DNA of 25,395 nt from JBGPHT01 sp041484525 (GTDB lineage: Bacteria > Acidobacteriota > Terriglobia > Bryobacterales > Bryobacteraceae), in contig JBGPHT010000107.1 of NCBI GenBank assembly GCA_041484525.1, positions 1 to 25,395 on the forward strand, given 5' to 3'. Of the stretch, positions 15,539 through 22,967 are shown piece by piece. A model generated the notes under the pieces. The model ran no database searches. It was not told the origin of the DNA and saw only the letters and a program-made list of their open reading frames with translations. The position numbers and the translations under genes are program-made. Numbering within the stretch: position 1 is the first letter of the stretch; every line of letters starts with the position of its first letter.

Positions 15539-15580
15539 CCGGGGCGGACTCCCCGGCCTGAGCCACCGCCGGCTTCCGGC
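15539..15580 (+). terminator. Two adjacent GC hairpins after the PilZ gene
   Basis: CCGGGG (15539-15544) pairs with CCCCGG (15551-15556) around a six-base loop. GCCGG (15568-15572) pairs with CCGGC (15576-15580) around CTT. They begin at the PilZ stop codon. Neither has a T-run, so they may act as weak terminators or mRNA-stabilising ends. Confidence 0.4.
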
Positions 15581-15587
15581 TATACTT

Positions 15588-15604
15588 GGGGCGAGACGAG
15601 CCCC
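15588..15604 (+). promoter_or_regulatory. Hairpin abutting the potassium-channel start codon
   Basis: GGGGC (15588-15592) and GCCCC (15600-15604) pair around the loop GAGACGA, and the ATG follows immediately. The only purine-rich ribosome-site candidate is in the loop. Folding would limit ribosome access, so this could set or regulate translation of the channel gene. Confidence 0.4.
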
Positions 15605-16624
15605 ATGAACCGCCTGGCGCGCCGCTGCTCTTATATCGGTGTGGCGATCCTCACGACGCTGCTGATTGGCACCGTCGGGTTCACGCTCATCGACCGCTTC
15701 CCGCCATTCGACGCCTTCTACATGACCCTCACCACCATGACTACGGTGGGGTACGGCGAAATCCACCCTCTGTCGCACGCGGGGCGCGTCTTCAACTCCT
15801 TCCTGATCTTCTTCGGCGTCACCACCATCTTTATTGCCATCGGCGCCATGACCCAGACCATCATCGAGCTGGAATTCGGCGATGCTATCGGCAAGCGGCG
15901 GAATAAACGCATGATCGACAACCTGAAGGACCACTACATCATCTGCGGCTTCGGGCGCGTGGGACGCGGCGCCGCGGAAGAACTTCTCCACGCGGGCGTT
16001 CCCTTCGTCGTCGTGGATATCAGCCCGGAGCGCGTCGAGCGCGCCATGCTTTCCGGAATGGTGGCGGTGGTGGCGGATTCCACGCGCGACGAAAGCCTCC
16101 GCCTCGTCCGGATCGACCAGGCGCGCGGGCTGGTGGCGGCGCTCGCCACCGACGCCGATAACCTCTTCGTGCTGCTTTCGGCAAAGGGCCTGAATCCCCG
16201 AATCTACGTGGCCGCGCGCGCCGCCGAGGAGGGCGCCGAGGCCAAGATGCGGCGCGCCGGTGCGGACGCCGTCTTCGCGCCCTACGGCATCACCGGCCAC
16301 CGGCTGGCGCAGTCACTGCTGCGGCCGCACGTCGTGCAATTCCTCGACTTCACCACCAATGCCATCGGCATGGACATCGCCATCGAGCAGGTGCGCGTCA
16401 ATGAGTCCAGCCAGATGGTGGCGAAGAGCATCCGCGACATGCAGATCGGGCGCGACGTGGGAGTGATCGTGCTGGCGATCCGCAAGGGTGACGGTCGAAT
16501 GATCTTCAACCCTCCGGCCGACACGCCGGTCGCGGGCGGCGACCATCTCATCGTCATGGGCCGCCCGGAAAACCTGGGGACGCTCGAGGGATTGCTGGCC
16601 GAGCCGCGCGCGGCCAGAAAATAA
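15605..16624 (+). CDS. Two-TM potassium channel with RCK (TrkA-N/TrkA-C) domains
   Basis: This is a 339-residue channel subunit of the MthK/Kch type. The first membrane helix is at about 10-29. A pore loop carries the selectivity filter TTVGYGE (46-52), and the second helix is at about 64-88. A linker leads to a cytoplasmic RCK domain starting HYIICGFGRVGRG, whose GxGxxG nucleotide-binding motif is at about 114-119, followed by VVVDISPERVE with the acidic ribose-binding end. The last 80 residues form a TrkA-C-like regulatory domain (VARDM-type MQIGRDVGVIVLAI). Four subunits would make a ligand-gated potassium pore. Ligand, such as Ca2+ or NAD, is not evident. Confidence 0.93.
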   Translation: MNRLARRCSYIGVAILTTLLIGTVGFTLIDRFPPFDAFYMTLTTMTTVGYGEIHPLSHAGRVFNSFLIFFGVTTIFIAIGAMTQTIIELEFGDAIGKRRNKRMIDNLKDHYIICGFGRVGRGAAEELLHAGVPFVVVDISPERVERAMLSGMVAVVADSTRDESLRLVRIDQARGLVAALATDADNLFVLLSAKGLNPRIYVAARAAEEGAEAKMRRAGADAVFAPYGITGHRLAQSLLRPHVVQFLDFTTNAIGMDIAIEQVRVNESSQMVAKSIRDMQIGRDVGVIVLAIRKGDGRMIFNPPADTPVAGGDHLIVMGRPENLGTLEGLLAEPRAARK

Positions 16625-16663
16625 GTGGCGATACGTTAGGTTCGATCCGGCAGTTTCCCACGG

Positions 16664-16669
16664 TATAAT
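16664..16669 (+). promoter_or_regulatory. Consensus -10 box (TATAAT)
   Basis: A perfect TATAAT lies 26 bases before the ATG of the next gene, leaving space for a short leader with the AGGA ribosome site. The -35 region 17 bases upstream (TTCGAT) is poor. It shows that this gene has its own promoter separate from the channel gene. Confidence 0.5.
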
Positions 16670-16695
16670 CGTCTCGTCGAAACCTCGGCAGGATT

Positions 16696-17310
16696 ATGCC
16701 AAGCCGTCTTCGGGAATTCTTAGAATCGATCGTCTTTGCGGGCATGAAACCCGCCGGACCCTCCGGGCCGAAGCGCATGAAGTGGCTCGGGCCGCTCGAA
16801 AAGCCGCTGGAGAAATTCCTCAACGGCGCTGCCCCTTCGGACCCGCTCTACCTGTCGAACCGTCCTTTGAAGCAGCGATTGAAACTGGCGGCGGTGATTT
16901 TCGTGCCGTGCCTCGTCGTGGCCGTCGGGCTCCTGATGGCGCTGGCCAATCGCATCCCGGTGACGGGGGCGGGACCCGCGCCGGAACTCACGCCCAACGA
17001 AGTCACGCAGAAAATTCTTCCCCACCTGGACAGGAACATCAAGATCGACGTGAATCGCGACCTCGAGGTGATGGAGATCCATATCGAGCGCGGCGCGGAG
17101 ACGAGTCTCGTTTGCACCGTCCGCAATAACAGCGGCCAGGATATTCAAAACGGGGGAGTCATAGTTGATCTGACGGACTCGAGCGGCTCGCAAGTCGGCG
17201 GCATCACAATTCCCGTCAGCGTCGCTGCACGCAGCACCAAGAAGATCCAGATGCCGATCAAGCAGAGCAATGCGGTATTCGCTCTGGTTCGCGAATTGCA
17301 AACGCATTAG
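16696..17310 (+). CDS. Single-TM protein of unknown function with Ig-like C-terminal domain
   Basis: This is a 204-residue protein. A positively charged cytoplasmic N-region (residues 1-62, rich in Lys, Pro and Gly) is followed by one membrane helix (KLAAVIFVPCLVVAVGLLMAL, about 63-83). The extracytoplasmic domain of about 115 residues looks beta-sandwich-like: MEIHIERGAETSLVCTVRNNSG then GGVIVDLTDSSGSQVGGITI, the pattern of FxLYD/Ig-type domains that package protein-protein contacts. It has its own promoter. Function is not recognised. Its last 53 bases overlap an antisense ORF remnant. Confidence 0.75.
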   Translation: MPSRLREFLESIVFAGMKPAGPSGPKRMKWLGPLEKPLEKFLNGAAPSDPLYLSNRPLKQRLKLAAVIFVPCLVVAVGLLMALANRIPVTGAGPAPELTPNEVTQKILPHLDRNIKIDVNRDLEVMEIHIERGAETSLVCTVRNNSGQDIQNGGVIVDLTDSSGSQVGGITIPVSVAARSTKKIQMPIKQSNAVFALVRELQTH

Positions 17311-17662
17311 GCGCGCGGTTTTCGCAGGCGTTCAAGGCGGCGGCAAGAGCGATCGGCGGTCTCGTTTGTGGTAGCAACAGCGCCCGCCGGTCGCGCACAA
17401 ACCCCGCGGCGTAAGCCTCCGTGAGCGCGCCCGCGAACTGGACGCGCGCCAGCTTCTTGTCGCTGAATCCCTTGCCGCCGTTGTCGTCCCAGCCCATCGG
17501 ACGCTCCAGCCATCGGACGGTATCCGCCAACGCATCTCCCGGTACGCTGTAGCCGCGGCGCGCCGCCAGGAACAGCGCGCGGGCAGCATCGCCATTGTTG
17601 TGGCAGGAGTGGCAGTGATTCTCGCGCGCCCAACGCGGGACTTCCCCGGCCAGATAGTCCAC
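17258..17662 (-). pseudogene. Truncated CHSCH-containing ORF, probably a gene remnant
   Basis: The frame encodes LAGEVPRWARENHCHSCHNN, then ALADTVRWLERPMGWDDNGG and a helical LARVQFAGALTEAYAAGFV segment. This resembles the start of exported Acidobacteriota/Planctomycetes proteins that pair one CxxCH motif with alpha-helical repeats. After about residue 100 the sequence becomes unrelated and runs antisense into the end of a plus-strand gene. The start is poor (GTG at 17662; a CTG-led DKRLG lies just upstream, overlapping the GH88 stop). No signal peptide is present, so covalent haem attachment is unlikely. It is best read as a decayed or truncated third gene of the operon. A short cytoplasmic zinc or iron protein is the alternative. 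Confidence 0.45.
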
Positions 17663-17672
17663 CCCAAGACGC

Positions 17673-20168
17673 TTATCCAGCCTTGTGCCCCTCTAACCAG
17701 AGCAGCGCTTCCAGCAGGTAATAGTCGCCATAGACCAGGCGCACATCGCTCGGGCGCGTGCCGCAGCCGTGGCGCAGCACGCCCTCGTTCGAGAGATAGC
17801 GGTCGATCAAAGAGCGAATGATGCGTTCGCCTTCGGCCCTATATTGCGCCGCGCGCGCCTTATCGCCGGCAACTTCGGAAAGGCGGAACAGCCCGCCCGC
17901 CAGAATCGCCGCCGCGGAACTATCGCGGTTGCGGAAGAAAACGCCTTCGTCGGAGAAGTCGTACCACGGCACGCCGTCTTCCGGCAGATGGTCGAGCGCG
18001 AACCGCGCGGCCCTCTCGGCGGTCGCCAGCAATTCCGGTTCATGCGTGGCGCGATAGGCTTCCGCAAAACCATAGACGGCCCACGCCTGGCCGCGCGACC
18101 ACGCGGTATCCGCGGCGAGCCCCTGGTGCGTATGCGTGAAGACGACCGCGCCCGGCGCGGCATGGTTGGGAAAATCGAACACCCGTTCGCTCGAGGTGAA
18201 CCGCTGCCGGTTATCGCCCGGATTGTAGTGGACCGATTGCGCCGTCGACCCGTCCGGCCGCATCAGCCACTCCGCCGACCGCAGCGCATGCTTGCGGCCC
18301 AGCTCGAGCCATTGCGGATCGTCCGTCTCCTTCGACGCCCACCACCAGATCTGCAGGTTCATCAGCGTGTCGATGATGGTGTCGTCGCCGTTCACGCCCC
18401 AGGATGAAACCAGGTTGGTCAGCGGGTTGTAAAGCTGCTTCAACCGCCCCGCCGCGTCGATCGCTTCAGCGCGGTACGCGGGTTCCTTCGTGGCCTCGTA
18501 CCCCGGCACGAACGAATAGAAGTTGAGAAAACCCGCGTCGTGGTTCTGCTTCGGCTGCATGCCGGCAAGGCGCGACGTCCAGAGTTCGGCCCACTTCCGG
18601 AACTGCGCATCGTGCGTCTGGCCGAACAGTTTCCAAAGTTGTGCGTTCCAGAAAGCGCCCGTCCAGAAGTAGCCGTCCTGCGGTTTCCACACGCCGGTTT
18701 CGGAGTTGCCCTCGGTGAAGAATCCCTTGCCATTGAATTTGTCGATCGAGCCCGGGGCCGACGCAGCGATCGCCGGCTCGAACTGGGTCGCAGTGCGGCG
18801 CGCAGCCTGCTGCAATAACGCCACCGCCTCAAGATATGTGCGATGCGTGGATGCGCCGAGCGTATCCGGCGGGGCCGACTGCGGCGTCGCCGCCGTGGAG
18901 AGCCATTCGACACGTGCTGGCTGTCCCAAGCGCGCACCCGCCTGTTTCACATGTTCGACAAAACGCTCGCGCATCGGCGGGTTGGCCGGCAGCGCGACGG
19001 TGCCGCCGTGGTTTCGCTCGCCGGGACCTGCCGAGTTTACGATTAGCCTCTCGGTCCGTTCCTGGTCCCACATCGCGGTGGCATACCATGCGGCCGAACC
19101 ATTCTCGAGCGCCAGTCGAAAAAGAAAGTTGCCTGCGTCCTGCGCCATGCCCGCACACTGTTCCTGGTGCATGAGCACCGCCACCCCGAGGTTCTCATCC
19201 GGAAGTTCGGTGGTGCCCGCTTTCGTGCCCGCCACGACTACCTGATGACCCCAAGCCGCGACCGTCTGCACACCAACGGTCGCGGCGGCATCCAGCGGTT
19301 CGATGCCAGTCTTGCGAGGCGCCGCAGCCACCAGCGTGAGTCCCGTCGCATCGGAGACCTGAATGCGATGCTCGAAGCCGTGCTCGCCCGCCCACTGCGT
19401 GAAGCGGCTCACGAGATCGATCGAGCGTCCGCCGATCCTCCACCCTTTGTATTCCAGCTCGACCACCGACCGTACCGGACCGGCCGTCAGTACGCGCCAC
19501 TTGCGGTCGGCCACGTCCGCAACCGGCAGACCCTTGCCGTCCACCAGCGCCGCCACCGAGCCGATCCCCAGACCGGGATCCACTTTGAAGATGTCGCGGC
19601 CCATCGGCGTTTCCAGATGGTACACATAGTCGGGCGTGGCGAAGAGGCCCAGGTAGAGGCCGGGCCGCCGCTTGCCGTAAAGATCGATGGCGTTGCGCTT
19701 GTCGAAATAAATGCGCCACGCCGTTTCTTCCGACTCCCATCCCGGCCCTTCGTAGTGCACCGCGAATTTGGCGTCAGTCCGCTTCGGGTAGGCGCTGCGC
19801 AGCCGCAGGATGGCCGCCTCGTCACCGTAGGCAATGGTGACGATGCGGGTCTGGCGCGGTCCCAGTTCGATCTGGAAGGCCAGTTCATCCAGCTTGTTGT
19901 CTCCGTTCAGGTCGTCGGCCTGGGAGGGAAGCTCCACCGTGGCGAGCGTGCGCGCGTCCTGATCGAGAGTAGCCGCGTCGCTGGTGGTGACGATGGCGTT
20001 GCTGGCGTTGAAATCGGGCGCGGCCCGCTTGAGGTCGGCCACCGCGAGCACGACGTCCTCGGTGCGCGGCTCCCCGGCAGGGTTGGTCACCGCCAGCTTC
20101 AGCACCTTGATGCGGGGCGCCCCGGCCAGCGCCAGCGTCAACCCGAACAGTGCCGCCACCATCTTCAT
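17673..20168 (-). CDS. DUF4861 - glycoside hydrolase family 88 fusion, exported
   Basis: This is an 831-residue secreted protein with signal MKMVAALFGLTLALAGAP. Residues about 20-410 match the DUF4861 pattern (VTNPAGEPRTEDVVLAVADL, ETPMGRDIFKVDPGLGIGS). Residues about 470-825 are an unsaturated glucuronyl hydrolase (GH88) (alpha/alpha)6 barrel. Both acidic residues known to be catalytic in GH88 are present: D544 in HDAGF and D600 in IIDTLMN. Later motifs are WSRGQAWAVYGFAEAYR and FRNRDSSAAAILAGGLFRLSE. GH88 removes the 4,5-unsaturated uronic acid left at chain ends by polysaccharide lyases, acting by hydration. The upstream gene's TGA overlaps this ATG by one base. Signal and catalytic residues are seen directly; substrate is inferred. 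Confidence 0.9.
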   Translation of the reverse strand: MKMVAALFGLTLALAGAPRIKVLKLAVTNPAGEPRTEDVVLAVADLKRAAPDFNASNAIVTTSDAATLDQDARTLATVELPSQADDLNGDNKLDELAFQIELGPRQTRIVTIAYGDEAAILRLRSAYPKRTDAKFAVHYEGPGWESEETAWRIYFDKRNAIDLYGKRRPGLYLGLFATPDYVYHLETPMGRDIFKVDPGLGIGSVAALVDGKGLPVADVADRKWRVLTAGPVRSVVELEYKGWRIGGRSIDLVSRFTQWAGEHGFEHRIQVSDATGLTLVAAAPRKTGIEPLDAAATVGVQTVAAWGHQVVVAGTKAGTTELPDENLGVAVLMHQEQCAGMAQDAGNFLFRLALENGSAAWYATAMWDQERTERLIVNSAGPGERNHGGTVALPANPPMRERFVEHVKQAGARLGQPARVEWLSTAATPQSAPPDTLGASTHRTYLEAVALLQQAARRTATQFEPAIAASAPGSIDKFNGKGFFTEGNSETGVWKPQDGYFWTGAFWNAQLWKLFGQTHDAQFRKWAELWTSRLAGMQPKQNHDAGFLNFYSFVPGYEATKEPAYRAEAIDAAGRLKQLYNPLTNLVSSWGVNGDDTIIDTLMNLQIWWWASKETDDPQWLELGRKHALRSAEWLMRPDGSTAQSVHYNPGDNRQRFTSSERVFDFPNHAAPGAVVFTHTHQGLAADTAWSRGQAWAVYGFAEAYRATHEPELLATAERAARFALDHLPEDGVPWYDFSDEGVFFRNRDSSAAAILAGGLFRLSEVAGDKARAAQYRAEGERIIRSLIDRYLSNEGVLRHGCGTRPSDVRLVYGDYYLLEALLWLEGHKAG

Positions 20169-21004
20169 CAGCGCGCCGCCTCCAGACCGGACCCGCCCGC
20201 GGCGTACTCCGGCTGCACGTTGACCAGGCCGAACTCGCGGTCCGTCACCTCACGGTGCGCCGCCATCATCCATAAAAAGTTGATCGATCCACCCGGCGCG
20301 GCAACGTTGGGATGATACCCTTGCGGCATCACCACGCAGTCGCCCTCGCGCACAGCCACCGCTAACTCGGGCGACTTCGGGTCCGTGTAGACAAACTGCA
20401 GACCCCAGGCAGGCGCCGGCATATCGATATACAAATACGCTTCCTCGAGTGTGGCGCCGTGTTCATGCGGCGGCCAGGAGGTCCAGTTGCCCGGCTCGCT
20501 GAAGGTGACGCCCGCCAGTATGCGGCCTGCCTCGACGTTCTTGCCGATCAGAATATTGAGGTCGCGGCGGCAGGCGGGCCCGCCGGCCTCGAAATGCAGC
20601 GCGCTGTCCTTGCGCACGTCGGCGAAGGCGACGAACTGGACCGGATACTGACGCTCCACCGGCGCTGAGATCTCCGCCAGATCGCAGCCATCCGCCGATG
20701 TCGAAATCCGCACCTCCGTGCCACGCGGCACGTAAAGCGAGTCGTACCGTTGCAGTTCGAACGATTGCGCATTGGTCTCGACGGTCGCCCCGCCGCGCAG
20801 GCAGATCAGTCCGGTTTCACGTGGGCCAGTGGAAAACTCCACCGCATCGTCGGCGGCATCGAGAATAATCCGGCCGTAATGCAAGTGGCGCACGGCGGCT
20901 TTCTCAGGCGCCAGGCAAAGGTTCCGGCCCTTGGTTTTATGGGTCGCGCGCAGCACGCACGTGCCAGCGCTCAGATCCAACATCTGATCCACATCGTGAA
21001 GCAT
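20168..21004 (-). CDS. KduI/IolB-family cupin isomerase
   Basis: This is a 278-residue double-cupin protein of the KduI/IolB family (Pfam KduI type). The metal-binding site is visible as H180 and H182 in WPPHEHGATLEEAYLY, with E187/E188 and H231 in GYHPNVAAPG. It is closer in motif to IolB (5-deoxy-glucuronate isomerase; GNWxSxPPHxH) than to typical KduI. It sits directly upstream of and overlaps a GH88 gene. GH88 releases 4-deoxy-5-ketouronate, the KduI substrate, so a KduI-like role in uronate breakdown is the better guess. It is cytoplasmic with no signal peptide. The divergent IclR gene suggests induction by a uronate intermediate. Confidence 0.82.
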   Translation of the reverse strand: MLHDVDQMLDLSAGTCVLRATHKTKGRNLCLAPEKAAVRHLHYGRIILDAADDAVEFSTGPRETGLICLRGGATVETNAQSFELQRYDSLYVPRGTEVRISTSADGCDLAEISAPVERQYPVQFVAFADVRKDSALHFEAGGPACRRDLNILIGKNVEAGRILAGVTFSEPGNWTSWPPHEHGATLEEAYLYIDMPAPAWGLQFVYTDPKSPELAVAVREGDCVVMPQGYHPNVAAPGGSINFLWMMAAHREVTDREFGLVNVQPEYAAGGSGLEAAR

Positions 21005-21043
21005 ATTATGGCGTATTCCGTTTCCAGTCTAAGTTTAGTCTCG

Positions 21044-21072
21044 CAATGTGTCAATTACCGTACTACAATGTG
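21044..21072. promoter_or_regulatory. CAATGTG direct repeat in the divergent IclR/isomerase promoter region
   Basis: CAATGTG occurs at 21044-21050 and 21066-21072, exactly 22 bases apart (about two helical turns), in the 73-base gap between divergent genes. The second copy overlaps TACAAT (21064-21069), a possible -10 box for the IclR gene. This spacing puts both copies on one DNA face, as expected for a dimeric regulator. It is a candidate autoregulatory operator. Confidence 0.35.
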
Positions 21073-21077
21073 AACCA

Positions 21078-21842
21078 ATGAAACCCGAAGCCGCAGAGCC
21101 CGGCGGAGTGCGGGTGCTGCATAAAACCCTCGACATTCTGGAGACAATCAAGACCACCGACGCCGGCTTCCGGCTGGCCGAGTTGTCTCGCAAGGTGGAA
21201 CTGCCAAAAGCCACGGTGTATCGCATTCTGACGACGCTCGAGGGCCGCGGGTATCTCGACCGCACGGGCGACGGCAGTTACCGGATGGCGAAGAAACTGT
21301 TCGATCTGCAGCGCTCCGAGCCGCTCGAGCAGGTCCTGACGCGCGTGGCCCTACCGCTGATGGAGCGGCTGGTGGCGTCGTCCAAGGAAACCGTGAACCT
21401 GGGGATTCTGGACGCCGGCGAAGTCGTCGTCATCAATACCGTCGAAAGCCCGCAAGCGGTGCGCATGTCGTCCAAGATCGGCAACCGCCGCCTGCCGCAC
21501 GCCACGGCGCTGGGCAAGGTGCTGCTGGCCGGAATGCCGGATAAGGAGGTGCTGCGCCTGATCCGCATGAAAGGCCTGCCCAGCCTCACCGACCAGACCC
21601 TGACGACGAAAGCCGCGGTGATGTCGGAGCTGGCGCAAGTACGCGAACAGGGCTGGGCGTTGGACAACCAGGAGAACGAGATCGAGGGCCGCTGCATCGG
21701 CGCTCCGATTTCGGGCCGCGACGGCCGCGTGGTGGCGGCGGTCAGCATTTCGGGCCCGGTCTTTCGCATGGACCTGGCGCGCGCCCAAGCCCTCGTACCC
21801 GACTTGCAGTCCGTGTGCGCCGAGATTTCCCACAGTTTGTAG
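21078..21842 (+). CDS. IclR-family transcriptional regulator
   Basis: This is a 254-residue regulator. The N-terminal winged helix-turn-helix is at about residues 12-70 (FRLAELSRKVELPKATVYRIL then GYLDRTGDGSYRMA). The effector domain follows, with the family segments VNLGILDAGEVVVINTVES, RRLPHATALGKVLLAG and the C-terminal IEGRCIGAPISGRDGRVVAAVSISGP. ATG at 21078 begins the usual N-region (MKPEAAEPGGVRVLHKTLDIL); an ATG at 21048 is possible but lacks support. IclR proteins such as KdgR control uronate catabolism genes. Being divergent from the KduI/GH88 operon it is the likely regulator of that operon. Confidence 0.9.
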   Translation: MKPEAAEPGGVRVLHKTLDILETIKTTDAGFRLAELSRKVELPKATVYRILTTLEGRGYLDRTGDGSYRMAKKLFDLQRSEPLEQVLTRVALPLMERLVASSKETVNLGILDAGEVVVINTVESPQAVRMSSKIGNRRLPHATALGKVLLAGMPDKEVLRLIRMKGLPSLTDQTLTTKAAVMSELAQVREQGWALDNQENEIEGRCIGAPISGRDGRVVAAVSISGPVFRMDLARAQALVPDLQSVCAEISHSL

Positions 21843-21867
21843 AGGCTCTGCCGAGCTTCACTACCAA

Positions 21868-22005
21868 ATGAGAAAGGCCCCGAGCTGGGTATCCCGGGGC
21901 CTCGCACTCCAAGAGTCGGCGGTGGGAGGGGACTCACCGCCGGGGATGCTGTCTGTGTTATTTGAATACTAGCAGTTTAAGACCTTGTTGTCTAGTATAT
22001 TTTTA
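21868..22005 (-). ncRNA. Candidate structured small RNA (or compound terminator region)
   Basis: The 237-base gap between two plus-strand genes holds three hairpins. AGGCCCCG/CGGGGCCT pairs at 21875-21882/21895-21902, GGCGGTG/CACCGCC at 21918-21924/21935-21941, and ATACTAG/CTAGTAT at 21966-21972/21992-21998. Read on the minus strand, TATACT (21994-21999) could be a -10 box. The transcript would end with the 8-bp GC hairpin followed by TTTCTC, a rho-independent-type end, giving an RNA of roughly 120 bases. On the plus strand the first hairpin could end the IclR transcript, and the last one is followed by ATTTTT. Strand and function are therefore open. I cannot match it to a known RNA family by eye. 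Confidence 0.4.
21875..21902 (+). terminator. Hairpin downstream of the IclR gene
   Basis: AGGCCCCG and CGGGGCCT form an 8-bp stem around a 12-base loop that itself contains GGG/CCC, 33 bases after the IclR stop codon. The plus-strand side lacks a T-run; the minus-strand side is followed by TTTCTC. It could terminate either strand. Confidence 0.5.
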
Positions 22006-22045
22006 AAGAAAATGTTCGATTACGTACCGGGTTGTGCCACCCGAT

Positions 22046-22064
22046 GCGAACCGGCCGGGTTCGC
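22046..22064. promoter_or_regulatory. Inverted repeat upstream of the TIM-barrel gene
   Basis: GCGAACC (22046-22052) and GGTTCGC (22058-22064) form a perfect 7-bp inverted repeat around GGCCG, 15 bases before the ATG. It could be a regulator site or an mRNA hairpin. The gene has no clear Shine-Dalgarno sequence, so leader structure may matter. Confidence 0.35.
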
Positions 22065-22079
22065 GATACACTCGCGGAC

Positions 22080-22967
22080 ATGACTAGGCGTGGATTTCTG
22101 GCGGGGTGCGCGATGGCCGCTGCCGCCGCATCGGCACGCACCCGCGGGATGCAGCTTCATCTGAGCCCCGGCGCGATCGGCCTGAAGGCAGCGCCCGGCG
22201 CGGTGCTGGACCTGGCGAGCCGCTTCGGATTCGACGCGATCGACGCCGATCCGGCCAGCATCGCCGTTCTCTCCCCGGCCGGGATGAAGGAGAAGCACAT
22301 CGGTTGGGCGCTGGCCGGACTGCCCGTAGATTTCCGCAAGGACGAAGCCAAGTTCCGCGAAGGCATGGCCGGACTGGCGGCGTTCGCCAAGAACGTCCGG
22401 GCCGCCGGTGTCGAGCGCGTGACTACCTGGGTGATGCCGGCCAGCCAGGACCTCACCTACCGCGAAAACTTCCACCTGCATGCGCAGCGCTTGAGCGAGG
22501 CGGCGCGGATGCTGCACGGCGAGGGCCTGCGCTTCGGCATGGAGTACGTCGCTCCCAAAACGATATGGTCTTCGCAGCGCTATTCGTTCATCCACACCAT
22601 GCGCGAGATGCGCGAGCTGATCGCCGAGATGAACGTGCCCGGCGTCGGGCTGGTCCTCGATAGCTGGCACTGGTACCACGCCCGCGACACGAAAGCCGAT
22701 ATCCTGACGCTGCAAAATCGCGACGTCATCTCAGTGGACCTGAACGATGCGCCCGCCGGCGTGCCGATCGACGCCATGGTAGATGGCAAGCGCGAGTTGC
22801 CCGCCGCCACCGGCGTCATCGACGCGAAGTCCTTCCTCAGCGCGCTCGAAGAGATCGGCTTCGACGGTCCGGTGCGGGCGGAGCCGTTCAACCAGGCAGT
22901 GCGGGAGATGCCCCCGGAGCAGGCCGTATCGGCTACCGCGGCGGCGCTCAAGAAGGCGTTCGCGTAG
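22080..22967 (+). CDS. Tat-exported sugar-phosphate isomerase/epimerase-like TIM-barrel protein
   Basis: This is a 295-residue protein with a Tat signal (MTRRGFLAGCAMAAAAA) and an AP-endonuclease-2/xylose-isomerase-type TIM barrel. Likely metal ligands are the Glu in FGMEYVAPK, the Asp and His in GLVLDSWHWYHA, the Asp in VISVDLNDA and the Glu in VRAEPFN, in the order usual for the family. The ATG at 22080 is chosen because it starts the twin-arginine signal; the frame is open from 22032. The substrate is unknown. Exported members are abundant in Acidobacteriota and Planctomycetes and are thought to act on sugars, which would fit the nearby uronate genes. It is convergent with the peptidase gene, with no gap between the two. 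Confidence 0.87.
   Translation: MTRRGFLAGCAMAAAAASARTRGMQLHLSPGAIGLKAAPGAVLDLASRFGFDAIDADPASIAVLSPAGMKEKHIGWALAGLPVDFRKDEAKFREGMAGLAAFAKNVRAAGVERVTTWVMPASQDLTYRENFHLHAQRLSEAARMLHGEGLRFGMEYVAPKTIWSSQRYSFIHTMREMRELIAEMNVPGVGLVLDSWHWYHARDTKADILTLQNRDVISVDLNDAPAGVPIDAMVDGKRELPAATGVIDAKSFLSALEEIGFDGPVRAEPFNQAVREMPPEQAVSATAAALKKAFA

Noticed and set aside
19167..20315. 382-residue plus-strand open frame
   Set aside because: It is antisense to the DUF4861 domain and the end of the isomerase gene; its composition is that of a shadow frame.
21868..21972. 34-residue plus-strand mini-ORF in the hairpin region
   Set aside because: No ribosome site, and its codons coincide with hairpin arms; the DNA is better explained by RNA structure. 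It would need conservation of the frame to be revived.
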